NCBI GenBank assembly: GCA_963377175.1
Contig: CAUJNA010001446.1
Location: 389,422-453,421 of the forward strand
Length of the DNA: 64,000 bases
Origin: Effrenium voratum
Taxonomy: Eukaryota; Sar; Dinophyceae; Suessiales; Symbiodiniaceae
Direction of reading: 5' to 3'
Both the position numbers and the translations under genes were made by a program. The notes under the pieces were generated by a model, which saw only the letters and a list, made by a program, of their open reading frames with translations, made no database searches and was not told where the DNA came from. Numbering within the stretch: the first letter of the stretch is position 1; every line of letters begins with the position of its first letter. Below are positions 1 through 12,800 of this stretch, piece by piece.

Positions 1-60
1 TGTTTTTGTGTGGCCTGGGTGGGTGGGTGGGGGGGGGGCGGGCGGGGGGGGGGGGGCGCA
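1..60. repeat. G-rich low-complexity tract
   Basis: Guanine runs interrupted by single C or T residues occupy most of the first 60 bases. Simple sequence with no coding potential; similar C/G homopolymer runs recur at the ends of the mobile element at 26.3-27.6 kb. Confidence 0.8.
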
Positions 61-2809
61 TGCGTGCAAGGGTCGCAACTGCAAGTGAGCATGGGCGTAT
101 TAGATGTTGACGCCTGAGTCAGAACCCCCTCAGGCTGGACCAGGCTTTGGAAAGACGTGTGTTGAATTGTCTGCGGAACCTTCATTTCATCCGGTTCTTG
201 CCACTCCGCTCCAGTTGGAAGCAATCTGCTTCAGAAGCACTCTGCACCAAGAACAGGGCATTTTTACGGAGGGTGTTTTGGCATCAAGAATGAGATTGGG
301 GCGGGGGTCGGCCGGTCAAGCCTCGAGCCCTTTCGAGCGGTCTTGGCTGCCAGCCTGCAGAGCCCAGGTTTATGTCCAGGTTTAGCAGGGCGCAATGGTT
401 ACCCCAAGTGTGCAAAGCTTTTGTCGCTGGCTTCGTCGGTTTCCACGGGTCAAGTTGGCCCTAACGTACGTTGCCGGGCCCTTTGCTGTTCCAGGCGCAG
501 ACATTACTAACAAAATCGTAACGAACAGCACCGTGAGACCAATCTGACTCCGAGGATCTCATGGCAAAGGCCTGGACGGGGAGAGGTAGCGTCGCGTTGA
601 CTCGGAAAGCCCAGGCCCCCAACGGTGCCCTTCGCTTTGTTTCGTGCCGCAGTCCTGTTGAGCAACCCATCAAAGGACTCCTTCCCCCCACCGGAGTTCT
701 TGAGAACAAACGTGGAATTCCATGCCTGAGCATTTGCCAAATGATGGTAATTAATAACTTCTTGGGGCAAGATGAAAGACCACCAGACTTGAATGTTTGT
801 TTTTGGGCAGGGTAACTTCGGGATGTACGAACTGGGTGCCTGTCAAGTCGACACTTCGGAGTTTGTTGCTTCCAAAACATATATTTTTGTATACGGCAGA
901 AGGATCCAGCCGAGACATTCAGAGAGACAACAAGAAGCTTTGGTGCGCAAGTGATGTGGTGGAATCGCCTGCGCTCATCCAAACGGGGTGCATTCAAAAA
1001 ACATAGGCGGTGCACCGAGGCATGACATGACAGGACATCTCCACCGCCTTAAAAATAGAATTGGGGGAGGAGGTGACCCAGGAATTCCATTTGTGTCTCC
1101 ATTTTCCCTTTTTTATTCGGAAGACAAGAACAAACTACAATTGGGGGGCCTTGTCCCATAGGATAGGGGGGATGTCAGGACTTCACCCAATGTTTTGCTT
1201 GTTGCAATCCTTGTATGCTGTATGCCTATCAATTCAGGACGGCGGCTTAAAGCTGCCCAGAGTACACGAAGCTTCCCTATGGATGCTTATGCATGGCCAT
1301 CCGCTCTCCCAATGAGAATCGAGCGTCGGTCCACTCAAGGGTTTAGAGTGCCAGCTGCAAGAGCCTATCCAAGGTTCTCAGAACCCTAGATGGATATACC
1401 GATACCCTTGGTTCATAGGGTGTCCTTTGTTTTGGGAGCACCCCGTCCTCTACGTTCAGTCCGGGTTGACGTTAATCAGGAAACAAGTAAGATGTACTTG
1501 TTTCACCTGCAACATGATAGCTCACTTTTGCAGTCAACTCCTCGAGGAGTGAACTCTGCGAATCCGCATTTTAGTAAATTGATCTTTCTTGGCAATCTAT
1601 AGGCGTGGGATCATTTTGGGCTTAAACATTTAGAGTGCAAGCAGAATTATGTAGTCGTCAATGGACCTGCGTTGTTCCCTGTTCTGTTTTATTTACGGGG
1701 ACTCGGGCTGGCAGAAGCAATTTGTTGAAAGAGTCAGAACTAGGAACACCTCCGATTGCTTGAGCTCATAATAGGTCCGCTGGGTATCTTCACCCATGAC
1801 TCCACATAGACGAGGTTTTCTGCGCAGTCTCACCACCAGCCTTCTAAAACGACCGTCGAACGCTGCTTCCGTTGCATGAAGCGCATGTTCACTGCAAGCT
1901 TGCTTGTAAGCTCCACCGTCACTTTAGATGCAGTTGGCAAACGGGGCAACTCAGTCAGAAGGCAGCAATGGCGTACGCTGGAGATATGAGTACAGATGTG
2001 TAGAGATAAATGCATATTCGTGATCATGTAGAATGTCATTTTCTTGCACGTGTGATAGTTAAAAGCCTTTTCATTGAGGTGGGTACTTTTGTTGGGGCGC
2101 CTCCTTCAAACAAGGATGCTTCCCTTACAAGCAGTCCCTACAAACTAAAGGCCATACTTATCCGAATCTGTCACTTACGTCAGGGGGCTTGGCTGTGCAG
2201 GAGCTCTATAACACGGGGGAGGCCATCACATCAGTCACCTCACACCGGTTGTCGACAAAGCCCAGCAACTTCCGCGACAGGCCTGTCGCGGTGTTGCATC
2301 CGTGCTCTGCCACAGTTGGGCAAATCACTTCAACCTCGCAAGGATCCAATTCACAGTAGCCAGACGGGCAGGAGCAAGAGCTTTATTTTGAATGACGCTA
2401 CACGCATCCCCAGTGGCTAGTTGAGCCTGCGAGCGTAGATTTGGGTCACCGGCCATGAAAATGTTGCCATGAACTTTCGGGAGGACTCTGGGCATTGCTG
2501 GGTTGGAGGTATCCCTTGCTGACTCTCAGCTGAGAATCAGTGAGAGCCAGGAAGTGTGTCTCATGTCTTGGTTATGTTGTGCGGCTGCCCTCTCTCCTGC
2601 AACCCCCTTGATTCCCAAAATCCCCGACGGTATTGGTGCAGCGGTCGGTGTACCGGCCCTATTGGACCCGCCTCACAACTTCGAAAGCCAAACCTTCCCA
2701 CCAGCCTTTGTGAACAACTACTTTGAAAAAGGAAGCCATGTTTTTCTGCAAAGTACTTTCCTTTGACCTTCGCCTGCACACCAATTTGCCGTTTCCATTA
2801 AACCTTAAG
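61..2809. other. No gene recognised
   Basis: Only short open frames with unbiased codon use occur on either strand, including a 184-codon minus-strand frame (461-1015) that overlaps frames on the other strand. I see no splice-bounded GC3-rich exon, no repeat array and no RNA gene here. Confidence 0.6.
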
Positions 2810-2929
2810 GCGATCGACCTTGTGCCGGAAGAGCAAGCCATGCGCAGGTTCGCCAGTGGCGGCGGGGATCGCATGGAGCGCGATCGCGGGGATCCAGGGT
2901 CCAAGGAGGCTCGGGCCTGCAGCTTTGAG
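2810..2929 (+). CDS. Candidate internal exon, unknown protein
   Basis: A 40-codon block preceded by an AG|G acceptor (ccttaag|GCG) and ending at GAG before GC, a donor type common in dinoflagellates. It reads AIDLVPEEQAMRRF followed by a Gly/Arg/Asp-rich segment. Codons mostly end in G or C, unlike the flanks. The frame stays open to about 3003, so a GT donor near 2946 is an alternative end. No family recognised. The minus strand is open too but less biased. Confidence 0.42.
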
Positions 2930-3224
2930 GCGTCCGGGGTTGAACGGGTTGAAGGGAGGGGGTGTCCTAAGATTGGGCTGTTCAAAGGCAAACCTGCGTC
3001 ATGACCCTTACCTTTGGCTACGAAATGGTCACCTTTTGCTTGGTAATTAGTGGTTTTCCGATCGGGGTTGTGGAGTACGATTGGCTGACACTCAGTTTTG
3101 AACAGCACAGTCAGATTGATTGGTGACCCTCTTTTGCGCGGTGTCCAGTTTAGAGAGAAACCAAGACAGCGCTGTCAGTTGCCACTGAGAAGAAAGCATG
3201 TGAAACCTGCGCAGGGTCAGCGGT

Positions 3225-3365
3225 TTGGGGCCAAACCTAAACCCTGAAGACCCTAAATCTAAAAACTAAAGAACAAACAAACCCCTAAAACCCTAAAAAA
3301 GCCTAAACCTAAACCCCACCCTCAGCCTAAACCTAAACCCCACCCTCAGCCTAAACCCTAAAAGC
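3225..3365 (-). repeat. Degenerate telomere-like tract (CCCTAAA type)
   Basis: About 140 bases of CCTAAACC, CCCTAAA and CCTAAAC variants, including a direct repeat of CCTAAACCCCACCCTCAG. Read on the minus strand it is TTTAGGG-like. Other tracts of this kind in the window (23.7, 25.7, 28.4, 29.5 kb) are TTTAGGG-like on the plus strand, so this one is in opposite orientation. Confidence 0.75.
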
Positions 3366-3589
3366 CTTGTACCTATACCCGTACGGGGGGTTAAACGTGG
3401 CGCGTGGATTTTGCCTGGCACCAGCGCGGAATTGTAAAATGTGCAGGGTCGTATGTGACGTATTCCGCAGTCGCAACGGGAGTCGGGTAAGGTCGCATCG
3501 GCTGTCGCACCTTCACAAGGTTTGGCAAAACGAAAGGACGGCTCGCGATGGGGCTGGGCTCGGCCTGCTCGGCTGGCGCTTTGTCGCAG

Positions 3590-3678
3590 GTACTTCAGCG
3601 GCTCGAGCGCATTGAGCAGACCCTCACGCGTAACGGGCCTCAGATCCTTGGGGGTGGTTGCAGCAGCACCCACGAAAG
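3590..3678 (+). CDS. Candidate exon with a coiled-coil heptad
   Basis: An AG|G acceptor (tcgcag|GTACTT) opens an 89-base frame ending at GAAAG before GT. It begins VLQRLERIEQTLTRNG, with hydrophobic residues in a heptad-like spacing that suggests a short coiled coil, then a Gly/Ser turn. Third positions are GC-rich. The frame also extends upstream to an ATG at 3548, so a first exon starting there is possible. No family assigned. Confidence 0.4.
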
Positions 3679-6498
3679 GTTCCAAAATGGCTCCCACAAA
3701 ACGCAAACTGTTTCAAGGCACAGTGCGAGCTTGCGCTGACACGTCAAACCTGCAAAACCCATGGCGACTGATTCTAAGCCGCTTATCGGCGCCACCGGGC
3801 AATGTTGCACTTAAGGATTATGTTTAGCAGAGCTTGCTCATCAGTTGTTGTCCTGAGGGGGTTCATGCGTGCCTTTTGGGCAGTATTCGCCTTGGAGTGC
3901 TCGACCCATGAGATCATGCTGCTTTTTCTCACCAAGCCAATCTTGCAGCAACCATCGCGGAGAGGATTGCAGCCTCGAACCATTGTCGTTCCCCCATGCC
4001 AGCCAAAATCAAAGTCGACATAATTGGAGCCAGCGGGGCCGTTCCCAAAAAAAGAGGACAGACGATGTTTTGAGATTAATTTCAAGCGACTTCTGCGAGC
4101 TTGCAACACAACACCACAAACACATTTTGGCCAAAGTGCAGGCTTTCATTGCTCGGCTGACAGTCGTGAGCTTTGGTCCAGTGAATCTGGGTATCCATTC
4201 TTGTTCCAGATGGTGGTTTCTCTTGTTATTGGCGTCCGGCTACGGGTTGCGGATTGGGGCTCCCCCCCCTTTTGGCGAATGCTTGTTTTTCAGAGTCCGT
4301 ACAGCTGACTGGGTCAACTTGAGCAAACTGTGTGCAAAATGGTTTTCACAACGCATGAGCTACGATCTCATCCCACACTCTTCAAGCAGTGTTTTGAGAC
4401 TAGAGAGCGGGGTTGTGGGATCCAGGCATTTCTCTCTCCACTTCTGTGACACAAGGGAATCTCCCCCTTAAAGGCGTCAGATGGGGGTTAGTCTTGGGGA
4501 GGCCCTTTGTGTTGTATCACAGAAGTGGTCATTTCCCACAGCCCTGTTTGAGGCATTCATTGGATGGGTTTGAGGGTTCGTGTTTCGCCCGCCAAGGCTT
4601 GAGCAGCCTCGCGGGCAACTGCGCTTGCCAGAACGGAGGCCCGGACCGCCACAGATTAACTCAACTAAGCCCCAACTCAGTGCGGGGGAGATGGGGGATA
4701 GGGGGAAGGGGGGGGTCGATTCTGAGGTTAGGAGGTGGTTTGGTTTTGAGAGCTAGGGGTTGAAGTTCTCAAGATGCCAATCGAAACAACCAAATAGGGG
4801 TAAGGTGAAGAGCAAGAACCCGTTTTCCTATCATATCAGCTGAGAAGACGACTCCGCCGTTTGTGCGACAAATGGCACGTTGAGCTTGCGTGCAAGGTTT
4901 GTGTGGATCTGAGAACTTCTGAGTGTCTTTTGGTACAAATACCCACCTAGTCTCACTAATATGTGTATATCCATGTATATATATATATACATAAATGCTC
5001 ACCATTTTGATTGCTTCCGAATCCGGCCCAAAATATATCATCAACCCATCAGATGAATAGGGGTTGTTCACCAAAAAGTGAAGGATTAACTCATCGCATG
5101 TCTCACTGCTCGACAGGAGCAGCTTTGGGCATGAAGCCGTCAGCCTTCGCCGGAGGCCCTGGTGGAATTGACGCCAAATGCTGGTGCTTTTCGAAAATTT
5201 TAGAAAAATGTATAGAATTCACCCAAAAGGAAACCAAGCGGTAAAGGGTAATTCAGGTTTGAAAGGAAGCTACAGGAAACCGCCCATAGAGAGCTCCACG
5301 ACTGCAACGAAACGGTTTCCTCTGAACATCCGGGTGCCTTCTCATCGTCATAGCTGTGCATACACCATGAGGTGTGGACAGCAGACACTTGTGCATTCTT
5401 AGTCATTTGGCTAAATCTCAACTAGGACAACCCTGGCAGGATCCAACTCACCTGAAATGTTCAGCGTGTTTCGGGATTGATTTTTTGTTTTGCACCTAAG
5501 CAATTGAATGCGCAGCCGTTTGAAAGCGGCTCTGTTGCTGGTGTGGGTGGCTTGTTTTTTTTGCCGATGAGCCCGTGGACGCCTTGTGGTTGGACTTGGG
5601 CAAATCTTAATTTCCTACTTCTGCCACTGGTAGGTCCAAGTATTGAAGGACACTACTATCCTAATCTGCAAAGAGTTCAACTTCTCTCACATGCAAAATC
5701 ATGAAGCCGGCAACGAGTTCCCAGTACGTTTCTTTTTCGAGCAGGGGTGATAGCCATGATGCGATACTGAGGAACTGCCGAGGCGAGAGGGCGCAATGGT
5801 CGGATGTCGGGCGTTACCCATGGTTATCGGCGGTCGCCGATTTGTTTCCAGGTAGGACTAGGCAGCATTTTGTGTGGGTAGGTTGGTAGGGTGGGTGGCG
5901 TGGGCAAGAGATTGGGATGTTTTTTTTGGGACTATGGGCTGGTAAAGGCCGAGGTCCCCGCAGATTCGGGTTGGGACCACGTTGTTCAGTGGATTCCACC
6001 CTTCAAATCCTGTGTTTGATGTTTTCCCCACCCAAACTCGTCAACCCCAAAACGGGTGTCCTTTTTCTGCCAGGGTCTCTGAACGACTGGGACCATCTTC
6101 AACAACTAGTGCTAGGCTAGATACATGTCTAGCACACCTTACGCGCGTCTGGCTGAGTGAAGCCAGTGTACCTCAGACGTAGCATTGTTTTAAAAGCCAG
6201 GCTCCTTCCAGCAGCCCCCAAACACTGCCTTTTTGGAGAGTACTTGGGATGTTTGACATGGGAAAAAGCAGTTGGGGTCGGGCGCTCCTTGGAGAACTGT
6301 TTTTGAATGCCTCAAGTGCCGCATGAGGGAGTGCTCCTCGACTGGGCCTGTGCATTGAGCTTGTGGCTGGCTCATCTTGCAGTCAAACAGTTCAACTTGG
6401 ATATGGGCGTCTGGTTTTTTGAGGGCACCCCTTTGGTTTAATGAGCCAACCGGAAAACCCACCACTGGGGTCTCCCATGCGCCGGGATCGAGCGCCAG
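3679..6498. other. No gene recognised
   Basis: Unassigned sequence. It contains a short (TA)n tract near 4975-4992 and G-rich runs around 4685-4735. Open frames of up to 200 codons (3869-4471, +) are Ser/Cys-rich with no codon bias and overlap frames on other strands, so they are not annotated as genes. Confidence 0.55.
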
Positions 6499-6572
6499 GT
6501 CGCCCTCTCCAGAGCCCAAGTATCAGGGGCCGCCGCCTCGGTCCGTTTGGACGTGCGCGCACCCAGAAAGAG
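6499..6572 (+). CDS. Weak candidate exon
   Basis: 74 bases bounded by AG|G (gcgccag|GTC) and AG|GT (AAAGAG|gtcgat), reading VALSRAQVSGAAASVRLDVR and then a basic tail. GC3 is only moderately raised and the opposite strand is also open with similar composition, so the strand is uncertain. No homology recognised. Confidence 0.27.
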
Positions 6573-9500
6573 GTCGATAGGGAAGTCGGTAGGGGTGTTC
6601 CAAAGAATGGCCTGACATCCGTGGGTTCTCTTGGTTCCTGTGAAAAGCACTGTACAACCCCTCCGGAATCAAAAAAAAAGGCGACTGAATTTCCGGAGCA
6701 TGCAAGGCCCTGGAGAGGGGCCTTTAAGGGTATGAGCTCATGTTTTTAGATTTTAGGATATAAAACCCACCAACTGGGTGATGTCCTTACAAAATGAAAA
6801 TCCTCAAAAATAATGTCTGTCTCTGATCGGACGGGCGGGATTAAGGCCCCCCCATTCTATTGCATTCCCGATGTTTCGGGTTGGGGAAATGGGTGTCCAC
6901 ATGAAGATCTACGGTCGGCCGTCAGAAAGCTGAACAAGCTGAAAGCGTGTTTCGATGAATATTTCTTTCAGAACTTTCCCCATGGAACATTTCGGGGAAC
7001 AACTAATGTAGCCACGCAATGAAGTTTGGATGCTCTGTTTCAGGTTGGATACCCCGTTAACAACCGTCTTTGCTAAGCACAAGCTGCAAGCCGCGTGCCG
7101 TCGAAGGCCAAATGCCCGAGTGAGCCCGCTGCCACTGCAGGCGCGAAGCGGTTCGCAATCCGAATCGATCCTTGGTCATGGGACTCCAATCGATTCTGAT
7201 ATGCGGGTTCCAGTTTGCACCTTACAATCATGTGTGTTTAGATCCTAGAGCCCATTTGTTAGAACCCATTAATTGGGGTCACCCAGCTTATATAATCTTT
7301 AAGTCCCTCTGTCGGATGGTAGTGGTTTCCCTTCTTGTAGGGGCCGTCCCGCTACGGGCCGTAGATTTTGATTGGGTCCCCAAATTTGAACAGCCTGAAG
7401 AGCGGAGACCCGAACCGAGCAACCAGGCCATCCAAGCCAAGCTAACGAACTAACCAGCCGACCTGCAACCAAACCAGCATAACGGTTTGTCTCCAAATAC
7501 GGGAGCAGAAGGTTTGAGAGGGATTGCAAGGTCCATGGAGTGTTCAAGTTCTAAGCTTAGCGCAGCAGGCCGAGTAGTTGCGCTGGTCCCATTGCTCTAG
7601 AGTTTTCAAGACGTTCCTTCGGCAACATGGTTGTGTCCTTTCCGTGCTTACGCAGGGGATAGCGCTTGCATGCCAATGCAGGTTAAAAGCGAAAAGCTTG
7701 CGCATGCGACTATCCTTCCTGAATAGTTGTAGGCGCCCTTTTCGTTGCCTTGCTGAGTCAAGACCCTTTGGACGCAACGGCAGAGAGAGAGAGAGAGAGA
7801 GACACTCTTTGGACGCAACGGCAGAGAGAGAGACAGAGAGACACTCTCCAACTCGCGCCTGCGCACTTGGAAGTTACACTATGTTAGTTACTGTAGACGT
7901 TACAGTTGAAGCATGAGATAAATTCAGACAAATTCTCATCAGCGTGTGTTATTTTGTCAGGTTCTTTTGCCCAGACCGCTCCAGGATGGCCGGGCGCTGA
8001 ATGGCTGCGGTGCTTTGACAGGCAGGCAGTCGTGCCCGGCCAGCGCTTTGACGGCATCGGGCTGATGGCAAGTCAGTTGATTCTTCTAAAAGCCCGGGTT
8101 GATTTTCGGAGTGACCCATTGACCTAGATCTATAGAGGTCTGGCACTGCATACGTTTGCGGGGAACCTTCAGCATGATTCTGCCAGGTGTATTCGCTTGG
8201 GGTCGGCATGAACTCCCGCGGGGTAATTATTCCAGCCCTGGGCGAATATTCCGAGCAACGGTTTGCTGCCCGGGGAGGAGCAGAGTTGCAAGCCAGTCTT
8301 TGGCTGCAAGGCTGATGAACTGAAGAGGTAAGTTGTGTTCGACGGTGATCTCAAACAAATCGGAAGTTCAAGAGTTTCAAAATCAAATGTCATACCTGGA
8401 AAATCAAATCAAACGTGTTTTTTCCTTTAAGCTTGGACATAGACCGGATGGCAAACGTTGCAAATCGTGCAATGCTGCAAGAGCTTTGCCAAGGCACAAC
8501 TTGGCACGAGTGCGCGTGAAAGTTTATTTGACTTAAGTTTGACCCAGTTGCCCAGTGGCTCCATGTTCTTCTTTCATTTTCTGGATGGGTTGCCTTTGGA
8601 ATTCAACCAACACAATTGGGTGCCCTGTTTTCTCATGGCCACTGGGCTTCTGAGTTGAACGCGGCATGCATGCAGGAAGCATAGGCGGAGGTGATCAGCC
8701 TCTGCGCATGCCCACTGGAGATTCCCAAGGATTGCCGGAGAGCCCAGCTCGCAAGTGATGTGTGGGTGTGTGTGTGTGTGTTGCCCCCCCACCCTATCCA
8801 ACATGGATCCCGTAATACCTGACACAGGCCCTAGCTCCTGGCTGGATGACAACCCCACAGCTCAGGTTCCATGCGGCATTTTTTGTCTGTGTTGTTTTTG
8901 CTTTGTGGGGGGGAGGAAGCAGGGGTCGCCTGGTGAGGACCCCTCCATGGCAAGTTTGCGAAACACCCTTCTGCATTCGGGCATGACAGCATTCCATGCA
9001 AGTCCCGGGTTCTCGTGAAGAATTGCCCGGGCCAGCTCCAATCGAACGTGATATGTACAAGGCTGTTCCGTTCCAAGTCCCAAGTGGACGAAAGAGTCAC
9101 CTGTCGGGATTTGGGATGGGCCTGGGACCAGCTAGTAATGTTCCTCAGGTTGGACTTGCTCAAGCCTTGGGATACTGTATGCGTTTTTTGTTGGTTGTGT
9201 GTAGCTTGTTTTTTGCGTTTTGCCCTGAGCACCAGAACTATGCCGTCAGGAACCTAGAGGTGAGACACAGTGAAACACCAGGTTTGCAGACCGCGCGCGG
9301 CTTAGCTCAGGCCCCAGTGTTGCTCAGTAACCCGCGTGCCCGGCCCTCAGTGGAGCCATTTTAATACCTCTGCTGACTAGATGAGGTGTACATGAGGGTA
9401 AGCTGGGGGGGGGAGTCACAGACATTGACAGATGCAGCCGCCCATTGATTTTTGACTCATCCTTTTCGCTAGGTTTGGCGACAGTAAATATGGCTTTCTT

Positions 9501-9716
9501 TAAGTTATCCGCTCGGACCAGCAGATCGGCCAAGTGGGTTTAATCAGCAGAGACATTCTCAGAACAATTCCTTCTAGGACAACCAGTTGTTGACTCGCAT
9601 TAGTGGCATCCATTTTCCCTTTCAGTTTGGTGTCCCCACTAGTGCTCATTCCCTTTTTCTGCCTGTGGAGTCACTGGGAGAAGCTTCCGTCCGATGGACC
9701 AAGGCCAGCGGTGCAG
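6573..9716. other. No confident gene
   Basis: Mostly unassigned. A weak reading at about 7090-7199 (+; contains ASRVPSKAKCPSEPAATAGA and ends at a TGA) has some GC3 bias but no clear acceptor. Simple sequence includes a GA tract near 7.8 kb and a short GT run at 8757-8780. Confidence 0.45.
7783..7845. repeat. (GA)n microsatellite, duplicated
   Basis: Two GA-rich runs (ggcagagagagagagagaga and ggcagagagagagacagagag) follow near-identical leaders ctttggacgcaac, so a short unit of leader plus GA run has been duplicated in tandem. Confidence 0.8.
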
Positions 9717-9826
9717 GTGGCACAGACACCTCCACACCCTTTGCGCAGCCGCAGTCGTTCCAAGTCCCCCGGCGCCATGCGAGGCGATCGAGGCCCGGCA
9801 AAGCGAGCACCCAGCGCCCAACAGAC
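9717..9826 (+). CDS. Candidate exon with Arg-Ser repeats
   Basis: An AG|G acceptor (ggtgcag|GTGGCA) opens a frame reading VAQTPPHPLRSRSRSKSPGA, then a Gly/Arg/Pro-rich stretch. A GT donor (ACAGAC|gtccgt) is a plausible end; otherwise the frame runs to a TAG near 9861. The RSRSRSKSP run resembles the RS tract of SR-type RNA-binding proteins, but it is too short to assign and no RRM is visible nearby. Confidence 0.38.
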
Positions 9827-12800
9827 GTCCGTCCCTGGGACACCCCTGACTGGTTTCTACTAGCTGGGGTTCCAGTAGGGCTTGCGCAAGATTGTGCACG
9901 CCTTATGACCAGGTGCAACCAAAGTCAATGGATTTGGGCGCTGCTTACATGTGTTAGGGCTAAATCTTCTGACAAGCTTGTTGGCTAGTTTGAATGGGAA
10001 ACTCGGGTGTCCGATAATTCTGAGGCCGCCGTAGGTTCCATTGGCAAAGGTTTGAAGCCATTACCTACTCGTACCGTTCTCATCAGAAAGGGCTGTTGCC
10101 GATGAATCCTGGAAGAGGGCAGGGGCCATACTGTGGATGGACGAAATCCTGCACCAATTAAGAATCCCTGGAATGGTGATTATCCTGTAAATGCCAACTA
10201 ACAACGGTTTCCTATGGTTTCAACTTGGTGCAGGATTCCATCCTTGCACAGTAGGACGCCTAGGACGTCTTCCGAACCCTTCTTGTGCACTTCCTGGATT
10301 GCTGGACACAAGGCAATTCACCTGTCCCAACAAAATTAGCCATCCCAAGCAATGGCGATGCACGTCCCACATGGAGACCCTAGCTGAATTCAAGCAGTAG
10401 CTCCTGAGGTACTAGTTTTCAGCAGCTTAGCCATTCTGGTTGGGCTTGTGGTCCATGGATTCTTGTGGTCTGCAAGCTTCCTGCTGCCTTGGCTGGAGGG
10501 TAGGAAGCATGTGGCAATGAGTTGACCGGTGGACTTGAATTATTCTGCGCGCGTGATTGACTTAGCTGGTGGCCACAAGCCATCCTCAGTGCTTGTTTGC
10601 GGGACGCGAATCCATGGGTCAACGAAGTGTTTGGATTTGGGCTCTGGCATCTTTTTTGGGCCTCGCATTGGCAAGTTTGCAGAAAAGACCCTGTGATTCA
10701 TCAGCTACCCGTGCACCAAAAAACATGCAAGTGCGCAAACCCTTGGAAAACAGAATCCTTTTGGAAAGGGTCTCCTGCACAACTCCATTTTTGCCATGTT
10801 TGTCTCAAAGGGTTTTCCATGACGGTTGTCAAGGCCATGTTATCTTTGGGCGGGCACGAGTTCATACCTCCAAGTCAAGTTTGATTGAGGCTCGCCAATT
10901 GACCACTGGACAGATGACATCTCTGCAGTCCTAATGCCCGAAGTATATGCTTGCACCCTAGAAGCAGGATCAAGATGATCTTGCACCCAGGAAGTACTTT
11001 TCAGCACATAAACGTGGAACCCCAAAAGAGCGTTGATCATCTAATCTGTGCCCGTTCGCGAGGCACAGCTTCGGACCCCACTGTGGTCTCCCGCGTGTGA
11101 TTTGCCATTGGTTGGACTCGAATTCGACTGAAGAGGTGCGGGGCGAAGCGGCGAAGTTCGGTTTTGCTTGGAAAAGGCACGGGTCTGTGTTTGCGAAGAA
11201 GCATTGACGGAACACATGAGCCGGAGTGCTCCGATGTTGAACACCTAAATATTGCCCACGCAGGACCAACACAATTCGCAGAGTCTGCGGGAAACCGAAC
11301 GGCCTTCTGGATGTACCGCCATGTTCTTAGACCTGCGCATCCTTGCGCTTTTTTATGGGTTGACATGGCGGAAGTCATGGTTTGCAGGCCAGCGCGCCCC
11401 CGGCCTTGGAATGCTTGGCCTGAGCAGGGAGTGTTCATGGGGAGGACCCTTGTTTCGACGCGTACGAGACATGGTCGAACTAAAATGTATGTCAGAAAGA
11501 AGCGGTACCAGTCATCTATCGGATCAGGAGCAACTTTCAAGGGAATGAATGGCCGCTCATCCCTACTCAGTCCAGGCATCAGCCAGGAGGCTCGTGTGCC
11601 GTACAACCCCTGTTGTCACTCCGAAGAACGTGCATCCCTCGCCTTGTGCCCCCAGGGCAGAGGTTCCGGAACCATGCTGTGCTTACAAACCTTGGACGAA
11701 ATAAGTTCCGTGAGTCCTGTCAACCCCTTGACGAACTGCTTTTAATGTGTTCGCTTTTTGCTCACCATTTTTTTTGGCACCTGGCACTCACATTGTCAAT
11801 GGTTCGCGAGCCAAGTTTCATTCGCAGGGAATGGGCGGCCTGGCGGCCTGAAGTTCTGAAGTTCCCATGGATAACGCAGCCCTGGTGGGTGTGAAGGCGG
11901 TCGGCTCTGCCTTGATGGCTTCTGCCGCAGCAAGAAGCTGTTATTCCTCACGCGGCGTGCGGCGTCCCGAGACAAAACGCTCATAGGTCATGCATCCCGG
12001 ATCGTCCTTGTCACGGGTGGTGTTTCTGTTCAGTGCCATAGCATTGCCAATGGAAGCATGCACAATCTGCCCCAGGCTCACTGTTCACAAGGAATGGGTG
12101 ACAGTCTTATGTCAGCGAGCTCTTGCCATTAGAGAGGGAGTTGAGCACACCAAACAAATTAGATTTGATGGGATGCTTGAGTGTGTTGCTCACTTTTTGA
12201 GGAGGGAAGTCGGAAAAGTCTGACCAATTCTCTAGCAGCCGTGGGACGGAACGACCTTGAATGGGCCGGCAGAATAGCAGAACTACTGCCAGTTGAACAT
12301 TACAATGTCATGTGCTTCATGATGACGGATATCAGCCACGAGAGTGACAGTGACCTATTCTAACAACTCCGAAGCTGTCAATCTTTGTTTTGACCGGGAA
12401 AACTTTGGTGGCGGAGGTGATGGTAAGCTTGTGTATCGTTTTGAGTACCCTTTTGGATTTGCTTAAAGGGAATCCAAAGTGACCACCCATTTTGGGCTTC
12501 GCATGAGACAAACCCGAATAGTGACCGTTCATGTTGCTCCGAAAAAGCGAAACCGAGGGCTCGAAGCACTTGCCATGGAATCCCTTCACATCTTTAGATG
12601 ATTATTCGGATTTGTCTCTCAGTGGGATGTGGAACAGGACAGACTGGGTTTCGGTTTCTGTTTGGTGTCCCTGTAAAACCAACGGACACCCTCAACAAGA
12701 CAAACGCCTTGTTTGTTGATGCTTGGCTAGGAAGCCCGGCAAAACGACACCAGTGAGCAATTGGCCAAAACTCATCTATGTGCCAGAATCATGATGGATA

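Noticed and set aside
11037..11745. 189-codon minus and 193-codon plus frames
   Set aside because: Overlapping on opposite strands, no GC3 bias, no recognisable motif and no splice boundaries.
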